25,118 bases of DNA, from contig NW_019091449.1 in NCBI RefSeq assembly GCF_001949145.1, positions 932,351 to 957,468 on the forward strand, written 5' to 3'. This DNA comes from Acanthaster planci (Eukaryota; Echinodermata; Asteroidea; Valvatida; Acanthasteridae). Of the stretch, positions 9,740 through 20,900 are shown one piece after another; position 1 is the stretch's first letter, and the number at the start of each line of letters is the position of its first letter. Under the pieces are notes generated by a model that worked only from the letters and a program-made list of their open reading frames with translations, searched no databases and was not told where the DNA came from. Position numbers and translations under genes: made by a program.

Positions 9740-11064
9740 GTTACTAAACACTGTAATCTCATCCCAGGTTTGGTGTCTTTCAGAACAATGAAAACAATTT
9801 CCCAATGAAAACAATGTATCCCGTTTGGGACAATTGTCAGGAATTTCTAAAGACCAACTTTTTTAAATATCTAGCTTTGGCTGATTTTTAGCAGTTTTGG
9901 GCCTCCCCCCCACATGTCTGACTTTACACACAAAAAAACACCCCAAATAAAAAAAAACAAAACATGTTTTAACTCATGGAGTATGCTTCTAACCCGAACA
10001 GAGGGAGTGTCATTTAGGGAATTATTACAGGTGTGCAATTATGATACCGATGTGAGAGAGGAGGGAAAGCCTACAGGCTTCCTAGTCCCTATACAAAATT
10101 TGTTCTCGCTTAAAACATTTCTCAAATAAAGCTGTTCTCCCATGCGCCCAAATCAGATGGTACACATTCCCAAGTCTACCATAGGGCAGGGCTGGATTAC
10201 GTGCTTTGTAGGCCTGAGACGCAATGCAGGCTCTCACATCTCCGCCTTGGGTACGAACATGTATAAGAACCTATCATTCTGGTCAGCTATGAGTCCGTTT
10301 GAAGCTTCCTCAAAATGAAGGTTTAGGGAGAGATGAAGGATATTTTCTGCTGGTGTATAGAAGTACAATTGTTTAATTTTCAGTGGAACCCCAATGAATT
10401 TTCATAATCCCTGAGTTTTTTTTTGGTAGGCCCCCAATTTCGTAGCAGGCTTTTGGCATTGTACTTGCTGTGTCTGTTGGGATAATGAGGCCCAGCACAC
10501 AGGTAATGTACCAAGCCGTGTGTCCATATTTGTGGGCCACTCCCTTGACTTGAGATCGTCAGAGTCTTCTCTGATTTGTTATAAATGACATTCCTTGAAA
10601 TACCCAACCAGCTCAGGAACAATAACGGCTTAATCTGGAAGAAATCTACACGGATGAATAAAACTCTCTAATTTCCCACTCTTGCAGCTATATTTAAATA
10701 AATAAATTGAAATAAAAAAGCTCCTGCAATCGGTACCGTAGAATGACTATTAACTTTTGGTTTAGTTTGGTAGAAATGTAAACAGAATTCAACAAGTTAG
10801 TTCCATCTGTTAACCGCACATAGTTGGAATTCAAGCTCTGCAATGCCAAAGGTTTCCCCATACATGACCAAATTCTAAACCCCCCCCAAAAAAAACAGGA
10901 TTGAACATTATTGTTCCTGCAGGGGTAATATTTAGTTTTACTGATGTTTATGCAGTGTAAATACATCTACCTATTTTTCTAAGAAGTCACTTTACTTGCA
11001 CAAGTTGTATTTTCACCAATGTTTATGATTCTTTCAGTTCTGTATACATTGACAAAATTGGAAA

Positions 11065-11155
11065 AATAAACGTGCCATAAAGCCATAAATAAATGTAAAA
11101 TTGGACTTGCCTTTGTGCATCTTGTGTATTTTTCTGTGTGTTGTTGTGAACTGTT
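11065..11155 (+). terminator. Candidate distal plus-strand polyadenylation site
   Basis: Two AATAAA hexamers (11065-11070, 11088-11093) are followed by a strongly GT-rich stretch at about 11113-11155 containing TGTGTATTTTTCTGTGTGTT. This is the classic metazoan signal plus downstream element. It is the best plus-strand poly(A) candidate in the intergenic region, but its gene is not proven. Confidence 0.45.
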
Positions 11156-12480
11156 GAAAACAGGACAAACAGCTTGTGGATGGAATGAGTGGAGAGTCTC
11201 TGTTGGAGCATGGAGGTGTGATTCTACCTCCATGGTTGGAGTAACGAAAAGCTTAGTCGATGAAATTCATGCCCTGGCAAGAATGCTGAATCCCCCTGGT
11301 CCAGCTACAAACCCTGCCCTCCCCCAACGACTGGCATCTTAAGTCAATTGGATTTCCCATGGGAATGTTCTAGTGGAGTTTGAGCTAGCACTCCTGTACA
11401 CTAGTCTAGCCACAGCTCTCTTTTTCTAACATTTGATATCTTTTAAACCAAATATGGGAATGGCCAGATTTGTTTATTAGGGGGCCAAAAGTGGGGAATT
11501 TTTTTTTCATGTAGCCTTTCAACTTTCCTTTCGGAGGGGTTAGGCTTACCTTGCAGCTTTTTGCATGTTCTGGGGGAAGTAGGAAAGTGCAAAAACTTTT
11601 TAAAAATTTGCAGAATCGCCCTTTCTCATTTACATGTACTTTGCAGTGACAAAAAAAGGTAGTTTTTCTTGGGCCAAGGGTTTTCTCGTCTCTGATCAGT
11701 TCAGGGATTTTTCCAGAATGTAGTAGTTCTCATGAGCAATTCCTTGCTTCTTTTGATAATAAAATGGTTTTGATTCAGTTCACTGGAATTCTATTAGTAT
11801 TTCAGGAAGAAAGAATGGGAGCACCTTACCGTGCGCTTTGGTTGTAAGAATGTTTTCTCATACTTTAGCGTAATAAATTGCATAGTGATTTGAGAAGGGA
11901 CTTCCCAAAACAAACTGGATACCCATAGCATGCTTTCATCACTGAGCCTTCATTGTATTGAATTCTAACTTGGTCTCACCTATCTCAATTTAGATGTTTA
12001 TCTTATAAGTTGACAAAGTGGGAAGGGTACTATGATGTATCTTTGCAGGACAGATTATGTCCAACCAAAATGCATTTCGTCTGGAAGTCTTTTATACAGT
12101 AACCTTCGACTGAATATTTTACAGAGTCGCACGTGAAATGGGCACCAGTGTTAATGATCTGACTGAAAATGATCAGTTGACTTTCTTAACATCCGCAGGT
12201 AAGTAGCATAATCTATGTGGTAAAATCTATTTATTAAGCAACAAAACTTCAGGGGAGGCAAATTGAAATGTAATTGAAATGTGACTGCTGTGTTCCTCGG
12301 AAACTGCCTGTCACATAATTAATATTATGTTAAAGTTTATTGTAACCATAGTGTAACTTTCACCAGGTTTATGAGGTTTATTCCTATTGTGGAATAAAAC
12401 ATAACATCAAACTGTACATAAAGCCATATTCCAGAATCTGTAAATGCAAAACTGCTGCACAAAGTAAACACAACACAACA
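11111..12480. other. Spacer between the convergent genes
   Basis: No conserved gene is seen. The only notable item is a short open segment bounded by splice-like signals at 12125-12198 on the plus strand. This stretch lies between the best plus and minus poly(A) candidates and so may be the true intergenic spacer. Confidence 0.4.
12125..12198 (+). other. Possible exon of unknown plus-strand transcript
   Basis: The segment follows ATATTTTACAG and ends at CCGCAG followed by GTAAGT, a consensus donor. It is open in the frame of the ATG at 12138, giving MGTSVNDLTENDQLTFLTSA. I do not recognise the peptide and found no partner exon. It may be a noncoding exon or chance. Confidence 0.25.
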
Positions 12481-12503
12481 CTTATATGAAAATTCTGTTT
12501 TAT
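12480..12503 (-). terminator. Candidate Homer polyadenylation site
   Basis: On the minus strand AATAAA (12498-12503) is followed after about 20 bases by TGTTGTGTTGTGTTTAC, a strong GT-rich downstream element. If used by Homer, the 3' UTR would be about 5.3 kb. No transcript evidence is available. Confidence 0.45.
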
Positions 12504-12710
12504 TGACAAGTTCTCCATTTACATAAAAGTTACACGCTATACAATATGCAGATTAGCTACTGGTATAAACACACAGGCACTGCAGATGCTTCATTTTCCA
12601 GTGAGTGTTGGGCCATGTCAAGCATAAGAAATATGATTTATTCCAATCTTTAACTTCTTGTCCTCGCTTAAATATTCTGTATAGTAAAACACAACAGAAT
12701 CATGTGTCAC

Positions 12711-13349
12711 CAGGTCGGGGACCAAACCACAATCTAGCGACATCCCTAGTTTCTGCTCATGTCACTTGTTCAGCGGCAATGACATCATTTCAATTAGGAT
12801 CACGTGATAATGATGTCATTCTCACGCAAAATTTTGGGAATGTAATGAGGTTTGAAATGCCAGCAGCCAACATAGCCACTGTTGCCATAAAAGTCTATGG
12901 CAAAATTGTTTCTGATCGCAATTTTGGAAATTGCCACAGTAAACAAAATTTGCCACGGTGAATCGATGGAGAATTTTAATGGAAACATTTTCATGCTTCG
13001 GCAAAGCTTTATTTTGTGTGTAATTGTGTTCTTTGGCTATGGCAGAATTGAACTCGCCAACCCACAAAAATTCAACACTTCCAGTGCAAGATTCGACCGA
13101 AAATCTCCTTGATCTGATTTTAGGGATAACAAATGAGAGCAAAGTTTCATTTAGATCTGGTGTAGCATGTTTTTTGTAAATTGGATCAATCAGAGCAATT
13201 TGTATTGAGATTTTCAGCCAATGGAGAGAACGATGTCATCTGCGAACTGTGATCTAAAAATAGCTCAAAAATTACATCATCAGTGCATAATCAAGCAGCG
13301 TATGCACAGACTGGCATTGTTGCTAGATTTAGGTTTGGTCCCCGACCTG
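12711..13349. mobile_element. Non-autonomous element with 28-bp terminal inverted repeats
   Basis: The terminal repeats at 12711-12738 and 13322-13349 start CAGGTCGGGGACCAAACC and match at 26 of 28 positions. The 639-bp interior has no recognisable transposase and reads as noncoding. I could not see a clear target duplication. It lies in the probable 3' UTR of Homer. Superfamily is uncertain. Confidence 0.72.
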
Positions 13350-16300
13350 AAGACAGTATACCACTCAAGTATCTGATTGAATTTTGATTACAATTTCTAT
13401 TTCTACTCGTAACATGGGAAAAATTCTGTTGATAAAAAGAATACATCCGTTAAGTTTTCCTGACTTCATGCAGTTTTGCCATCAATAAAGATAACTAAAC
13501 TATAACCATATTGTTATATGTATAATTAGCCAAGCATTTAGCATTCGAATAAATATTCATGAAAGCAATCATTTTTCTTTCAGTAATGGAAGCAACCCAC
13601 ATTGTAATTTCTTCGGTATTAGTGCCACACAAGGCTAGCAAAAAGTTAGTAGGGATTTAATAGAAAGACATACGATACATATACAAAATTGCACAAATTC
13701 CAGAAGGCTATTCATGTATAACTCTGTAAAGTTGCAACTGGTGTAGGTATCAGGCATACGGTTATTTTTGTGCCGGAGGCTCCAATATACATGTAATACC
13801 AGCTGGGATCTTTTACTTTGGTAGCTAGAAAAAAAAGGGAAAAAAAATCAGGTTTGTAAGCAACAAGCCAGCACATCCTGTAACCATGGTAACATGCAGG
13901 CCTGGGAGAGATGATCGCTCATTTGTTAGGGAGAATAACCCACAAGTTGAGAAAACTTTGCAGTTGGGATTTCAGGCTACTCTGTATATTCCTACCACAT
14001 ATTCATATAGAAAAATAGCCTTTGATTTTATCCCGCCTCTGGCAAGATGCAAGTCACAACTGACGCATTGTGTGTACAAAGTCCACGGGTGGTACGTCAC
14101 TTTAGGGGTACCAACACTACCCTACACGTCACTTCGTGGTGAAACTGACGAGCTGATGAAATTACATATACAAATACATGAAATCTGACCTGCTTTTATT
14201 ACAGTCACAAACTGTAAACCATTGTGTGTTTGTTTCAAATGGCAAAAGACTGCAAGGTGAAAGCTGCTTTACAAAAATAGAATCTAAGCTCCCCCTTCAC
14301 GGAAACAATCTAAGGTTTCATACATACATGTATACGTCATGCAGCATTGGGCAATTCAAACAGAGTGGGTGAAAATAAGCGCAGGGTTTCCGCTTATATT
14401 TACACATGAAGTATTTACAACGAAATGTTAACACAAGGCACATTTCTGCATACAGTAAGGGCACATCAACACCTACATACAAAATGTGCACATTATCACA
14501 TACATTATGCACGCAAGCCCAAAACAAAATTCACAAGAGGCTGTAAGATGCAGAAGGCGGAATAACATGATTGGTTTTGGGATGATTTTTCACCTGGAAT
14601 CTTTACTGTTTTCTGAATGGTTCATGAGCACCCTTTGTTTAATCACAACGTCTTCTTTCCCAAAAATTCCCATAGCAAAATATATTCTCTATGGAAAGGA
14701 CCTTGAAATGCTTACATGAAAATTTTAACTGAAATACACAATGCCCGGCGTTATTTGTTCCCAGCAACTTTCTGTACATCCCACTGTCACTTCTGGATAA
14801 CGTGTCAATGTATATCAAGTAAAAACCCTGTAAAATCCTCCTTCGTAAACAAGTTCTAGGTACAATGGGAAGTTAAGGAAATTTGTAAAGAGAACTGATA
14901 GCAGGATTCTTTGAAGTTGCAACATGATAAAGGTTTTGATAATTAATGGGACTACAGCTTGAGGCAAAATGAAAGCAAAACAAAACCAGCCCTTTGCAGG
15001 GCTGTTTGCAAGATGTCCTGGAATCCTGGAAAGTCTCAGGTATTCTTCCAGATTTTCTGTAAGTTATTCCCCCTTGGTAGATATTACACCTTTTGTCAAT
15101 GTCGTGTCGATTTCCTTGGATGCCTTGATATCCTTAATAATTGACCATCCAAAGTGACAATGCATGTACATGTATAAGCACCCATGTCATTAGTCGTTAA
15201 ATGAGAGTACTATTTTCTAACGTGAAAAATATGTCAAAATATGAGGTTGTGGGGATTAATAGAGCTTGAAAATAATAGGCAATATGTTCCAAGTGGTTGT
15301 GCTTTCGATCATGATACTGGGGATTCAGTCTGACTTTTAACAAAAAGCTATTTCAGAATTGTTCGATTATCTGAAGAAAAAAACAACCATATCAGCTCTG
15401 TGGCAAAAGACTTGTGTTAATTATTTGGCAACCTAGTGCTTCAATAGTTTGGCCTTATGAACTCGTTCAGTATTCTATAAAGAGAGCACGCCTGAAACGA
15501 AGCGCGTGTGAGGTCATTCAGAAACAGCCATCCATGCACACGACGTCTGCCCTATCAGTGCGGCCAGATGCCGACTTACACATGTGCTGCAACCTGAACA
15601 GTATTTCCGATTCTGTGAAATACTTGGCAAAGGACTACAACGCTTGTGCTTTGCCATTCTGTATCCCTTTTATCTAGCTTGGTTATCCAGGGAAACTTGA
15701 ACTGCGACTGATTTTGAAATTTAGTCTGCATTTGAATCAACTGATTGCAGCTGGTAGCAGCTCACACATCTGTGGGTAGTGGATGCCACCGCTAGCCACT
15801 GGCTAGTTCCATACACGTCGATGGATGTGTTACTCATTAGCTGTAGCCAAGTAAAGCGGACATGGCTGAACAAGATGAGTCTTAGGCTGTGTCCGAATTA
15901 TTTGGTAGTGGCTTGCAATTGCGCACGGCCCTATGGGAAGTGGTTGTAGCCATTACCATGACATCGTGTCAATTAAAGCCGCAGCCGAGAAATTCATACG
16001 TGGCCGGAATGCCCAATCCCTTCACGTTTTATAATGAAACAGAATCAAGCAATGTTAAGTGTACAGGTATAGCATGCTGAATTCAATTACCTACAAGAAA
16101 ATATCTATGCATGTACAGAGTACCTCGGTGCGCAGATCTACGAAGTGCAACAAAGATGTCCAACACTTAGATAACTATTTCAGCAAGACCAGGTAACAGA
16201 TAGTTTGTCACTAGCTGTAATAGGATTAAAAATAAAATGAGCTTTTCTTTTGATATACATCAATCAATTTAGTATTCTGATGAATGTGGGCATTATGAGC

Positions 16301-16600
16301 GTGCGCAACCAACAAGACTTATTATTTTCCATGTTTCAAGATTGATTAAAGGGCCAGCAATGCAAAAAGTAGGTCCAGCAGCTTTTGGCAAATTTGTTGG
16401 GTTTTTTTTCGCTAGCTTGTGCTATTATACAAGCAACTTCAATTTATGTCGTAAGATCCCGCTTTAAAGCCTGGGATGAAATTCACAATTGCTGAATTTG
16501 CGCACGTAGACCTACTGCCCTCATTTGACTAGTTAAATTTTGCGGAGTACTTGGAGGTTAAATTAAATTAAAATTGCTACGGTACTTCCACAGGGTTCCA
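13350..16600. other. Noncoding stretch, probable Homer 3' UTR or flank
   Basis: Nothing here resembles a conserved protein or structured RNA gene. The plus strand is relatively A/C-rich, as expected if the minus strand is transcribed. A sequence starting GGCTGTGTCCGAATTATTTGG at 15885 looks like the end of a DNA transposon relic, but I found no matching other end. Confidence 0.35.
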
Positions 16601-16970
16601 GCAGAAATCTGAAAACCAAATTCCATGACTTTCCAAGGAGTTCCCAGGACTGACTTGTGACAAATTCTATGAAATTGTTTGCCATTTTCCAGAGAAAAAT
16701 GATTTGGTGCTATGACCTGGAAGACTGCCATTGCCACTGCTATGGACCAACAAGGATATAGTGTGTAAATTCATATCAAAAGTGGCCCACGGCCCATCAA
16801 AAATAACTCTTGCATGATCTTCTTTTCCACCACATTTTTTTCCCTCTGACAACAATATTTCATGACATCATGCTCTTTCCTCATTTCCATATCTCTTCCA
16901 TGAATTTCTCGAGCAGTGTACAACCCTTTTCCCAGGACTTTTCATGACCATAGATAGAAACCTTGTTCCA
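16600..16970. repeat. Possible degenerate transposon relic
   Basis: The segment contains spaced variants of CCATGACTTTCCAAGG and CCCAGGACTTTTCATGACC (near 16624 and 16932). Such alternating CATGACTTTCC/AGGACTTT phrases recur in degenerate DNA-transposon sequences of animals. No ends can be defined, so the call is weak. Confidence 0.3.
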
Positions 16971-17016
16971 AAATCGAGGGACTTTCTGAAATATTAATCT
17001 GATGAGTAGATGCCGC

Positions 17017-17267
17017 CCACTGATCTCTATACACTGGATAGGCAGCTCAGCAGTAAATGCCCATGTGTACATTGACGTGACCACGTGGCCATCTTAGGAT
17101 ATTCAGTACAATGGACTCCAACTTCAGTTTGTTCACTAGGTGCATTCATGCACGGCCCTAAAGCCGGTGACTTGGAAAATGCCACTGCATTGAATAGCCT
17201 AAGATGGCCGCGAAGTCGCTTCAATTCCCAGAGCAGAACTGCCTATCCAGTGTATAGAGATCAGTGG
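17017..17267. mobile_element. Fold-back MITE with perfect 29-bp arms
   Basis: Positions 17017-17045 and 17239-17267 are perfect inverted copies beginning CCACTGATCTCTATACACTG. Homology between arms continues inward, for example GGCCATCTTAGG(A/C)TATTCA near 17087 and its complement near 17199. Nearly the whole 251 bp can therefore fold into a hairpin. It is noncoding and lies 0.5 kb past the Homer stop codon. Confidence 0.82.
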
Positions 17268-17774
17268 TACAGCTACTATCCGCCCCGAGTTGAAGTGCGC
17301 CCCCAAGCGGCAAAAGAAAGACAGATGGTAGTAAGTTTTCCAAGCAGGTTCTTGAACGTGTTTTGCACGTACTCAAAGCGTACTCGGTGTGCTCCGCGTC
17401 AAAGGCGCCATCGATCTCCGTTATAAACGCACACCTATGCGGTGAGTATCAAAAGACACGCCCTCTTTCGTTTCTTTCAGAGTGGATTGTGACACTACAC
17501 TAACATTCTCACACTTAAAAGCAGGTGAATTTTAGCAACTTGTAACACCCTTTTGGTTGAAACGTGTACCACCACAAGTGGTCTAATTCTAGACATTGCA
17601 GTAGTCTACAGTAAGCACCAATGTATCAATGATAGTTGTATTTTCTTACACAACAATGCACTTTAAAAAATACACGTAGGCCCGGGCAGGTAAAACCAGC
17701 CCAGCCAAATATCTGTGTACCCTGATTACTTAGTTTTAATGAACGATTGCTGAGGTTGTTGAGACTGACACGTC
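17268..17774 (-). other. Proximal 3' UTR of Homer
   Basis: The roughly 500 bases directly after the Homer stop codon show no further exon. By position this is 3' UTR; no nearby AATAAA on the minus strand is obvious in it, consistent with a longer UTR. Confidence 0.5.
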
Positions 17775-17954
17775 CTACAATATTTCGGCCATGTCTTGGT
17801 GCAAGCCGCTCAGGTCTTGTATGAGGTTCCCCAGCTGCGAGTGGAGTTGCTGGGCGCGGTGCGTGTCGTGCTGTCGTCCGCTCTGCTCCCGAGACAGCCG
17901 GTCCTGCAGCTCCTCCACACGCTTCTCAAGAGTGGACTGAGCCTCCTTAGAATC
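17775..17954 (-). CDS. HOMER: Homer terminal coding exon
   Basis: This exon follows acceptor TCTCGTAG and encodes [40 protein letters not shown] and [19 protein letters not shown] before TAG. Leu/Val heptads continue to the end. Homer proteins end in this tetramerising zipper. The local G/C content is higher than in the flanks, as expected of coding sequence. Confidence 0.92.
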   Translation of the reverse strand, partial: DSKEAQSTLEKRVEELQDRLSREQSGRQHDTHRAQQLHSQLGNLIQDLSGLHQDMAEIL

Positions 17955-20900
17955 CTACGAGATGACCCACAAAAACCCCATCAAGCACATTAAGCACAGC
18001 AATTCACTAAATCCTTATTGGAAGAAGAGTAAACTGCAAACATCAACAAGTTCAATTCAACTCAAGATCAGAAGTTGCCTTTTTCTGTCTTACTGTATCG
18101 TTCGTTTTCAAAATAACCACCTTCATAAGCCAAAATCACAGACCATTATTTTGGTCACATTTTAGGTACACCCATACAACAGGTACGTACATGTACAGAA
18201 CCATTCATTAACAATGGGAAGAGTTTTGGCCCTACATAACACCCCAAAGATATCTGTAGGGATGTGGGTGGAGTAGTTTCAACAACACAATTCAAAATTG
18301 TTCACAAAGCAACAGTTTAAAGGAAAAGATTAAAGTGGCAGTGGGGGGGAGATTTGGGGTTCAGCCTTCACAGAATTCTATGATGCATCTAGGAGATATT
18401 CAAAATGGATTCCAGCACCTCTTTAATGTACTTTGAAGTAATTCTCTCCTCACCTGAAGTTCTTGCCTCAGTTTCCTGCCTTCTTCCTCCATCTCCAACA
18501 CCTCTTGCAACCTCTTTGTCAATTCTTCAGACTCCTGTAACAAATCAGTTTTCCAGTTTGTGAGCTGCCAGTGCCTCTTCATCAGACGAGGTGTTTACTG
18601 CCCAATTTATTCCTTTTGACATACGGGTAAGAGCTTCAAGACCACCCGTCTGCTCAGTTGAGATTCCAATTGTCTGAGATAATGCTGCAGTCTACAATTA
18701 CATCACCCCTCAGAAAAGACTAGCATGAATTTAATATAAACACTGACCATGTTGGATATGAGCCCCAGGTTGGACCAAGAGAGGGCGCAATTTCCCTAGC
18801 AACGCTAGCAACTATGAAATACACACGTTACGGTCGCGTCATGACCAGCAAAATGAACATGCCCAACCAACATGGCTCCTTTCAAATGGGGGTACTTCTG
18901 CTCACGGCGGATTGAATTTTGGACCGTTGTTACTTGCGTCTATGGCAGTCTATTTCAATGCTTTGATCAAATCCATCACAAACTTCTCTGCAAGTCCATT
19001 GCCAGCCATCAAATTCTGAGCCAAGTTACACACTATTCACATGAACTGTGACAAAAACATTCCTTTGTCATGGTTCACCCTGGTACTTATGATTAGTCTT
19101 GTCAAAGGACTTGTGAAAGAACTCGTGGTGAGTTGACAACAACATTGATATATTTACAACAGTTCATCCATCACAGAGCGGCTAAGCAAAGAACTTTGAT
19201 ACTCCCAAAATACAAGCTTAAAAAAGCTTACCAGAAGAAAATCCATAGGGAAAAAACAGGTTAAAAATTTGCCACATGCTGCGTACGTCTGGTGACTATT
19301 TCTCTGCCAAATTTTGCTTAGCACATATATGTTCTGTTTATTAGCAGCTCAATGTAATAGCTCTCAATAAACTCACCATTGTCTTCATGTCAAGGCCTCG
19401 GGTGAGCGATTGGACTTTGTCCTCCAGTTCCTTTACTCTGGTGTCTTGGCTGTCCTTGGTGACCCCCGGGGCGCCTTGCCCAGCCTGGGGCGCTTCTTGC
19501 AGCTGGAGGGTCAGAGTACATTTGAAACACTGAGCAGTTCGCTGTATTTACCACAGCCGAAAAGGTGGGGTAAACCAGTGGCGTAAATATGAGGGCCGGC
19601 ATGGGGGACACATGCCCCCCTCCCCCGGGACACTCCATTTGAAAGTTTGAAATGCCCAAATGTGTTCCCCCGGGTGCCCCCTCAGAAACTTCACCCTATT
19701 ATTACCCCATTGAGATACATGGAGGCAGACGAAAGCACCAAAGGGGTTGAACTGAAATATAACCAAGTCCTTCAAATTCTGAGTAAAAATTTTTCCAACA
19801 AAAAGTAATTTTACTGTCAGTTATCCAATTTTTAATAAATTTTTTGTAATTGTTTATCTTTTGCCTTCTCTCTTGAGATTTCCTCAGCATTATGAAGCTT
19901 ACGACTGACACTTAGTTTCACTGTCAGAAAATTGAAAATTTAAACTGCTTCCAAACTTTACTTCAATGGCCACTGAACCAACTTTTTACCTCCCCCCTCC
20001 AATCAAGCATCCAGCCCCTCCCCTGCCTGCTCCTTACCTTCTGTTTCAGTCTGGCATTTTCCTCTTTGTAAGCCGACAGCTGTTTCTTCCATTCCTCGAC
20101 GTTGGCCGTGCTCTCCTGCAGTGCCGTTGTAAGACGGGCATTGTTGTTCTTCAGGGTCTGCAGTTCCAGTTCCCACTTCTTGGCATTGTTGGAACTGAGC
20201 AATGCAGAAGCCATGTTTCCTCATGAAATTGAAACTTGTTTTCAGAGAATTGGTGAGGTAAACAATCCGACGATTGGACTTTTAATGGTTAACACTCTGC
20301 ACTGATTATTCCGACACATGTTTCGCTTTAATTATTTACAAAGGTATTCTCCTTCCTTGACAAAAATGAATCTGCATAACTACCCACTCTCATCTATCCT
20401 AATTCTTAGTATTCCTGACCAGCTTGATAAGTGGTTAAGCCCTGTTCAAACTCGGAGGAAACACTACTCTCTTCACATGGAAAGAAACAGTACGATTAAA
20501 AACCAAGACAAATCAACGTTGAGTACAGAAGAAAATCGGATAGTACTTTGAGGGGAAAGATCTACACTATCAAGTGGGGACTGACAACTCAATCTACATA
20601 ATTGCTAAAAGGATTTGAACAAGGAAAAACTTGGAAGCCAATCACAGCAATCAAACTGCCGAAAACAATGTTTGGAGCTAATTCATCTTTGGTCTTGGGC
20701 AGCAGTAAGGGTTCTGATCTTTACCATTATTCCTATGCAGTTCTCATATGTCAAAGTGTGTTAGTGTCACAATTGTACACGGCACCCGAATGGGGATTTT
20801 TATAATCCGGATCTCCAGACGGAGTGGGTAACATTTTACCTTTGAGCCAGGGCAATCTTGAGCCTGTCGTTCTCATATCTGACCTGTGCGTCATTGGACG

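Larger units (their letters stand above)
4738..11110 (+). other. Probable hnRNP M-like 3' UTR and downstream region
   Basis: No open frame here looks like a conserved protein. The plus strand is T/G-rich with many T runs up to about 9.5 kb, like the introns of the upstream gene, which suits transcribed plus-strand noncoding sequence. AATAAA signals occur at 6878-6883, 6954-6959, 10125-10130, 11065-11070 and 11088-11093. The 3' UTR could therefore end near 6.9 kb or near 11.1 kb; the sequence alone does not decide. A MITE (9570-9739) and part of a dispersed repeat (8126-8158) interrupt it. Confidence 0.45.

Noticed and set aside
12605-12961. 118-codon plus-strand open frame
   Set aside because: It runs across the start of the terminal-inverted-repeat element, has no recognisable motif and no good splice or start context.
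17085-17426. 113-codon plus-strand open frame
   Set aside because: It overlaps the fold-back MITE and antisense Homer 3' UTR; composition and motifs are not protein-like.
18640-18720. Possible extra Homer coiled-coil exon on the minus strand (QLESQLSRR-like reading)
   Set aside because: No acceptor/donor pair gives a phase-0 exon that clearly fits, and the flanking exons already join cleanly in frame.
20163-20214. In-frame ATG upstream of the conserved Homer block as an alternative start
   Set aside because: The ATG (about 20214-20212) lies in the intron before a good CAG acceptor, and the upstream exon joins in phase. An internal promoter is possible but has no support here.
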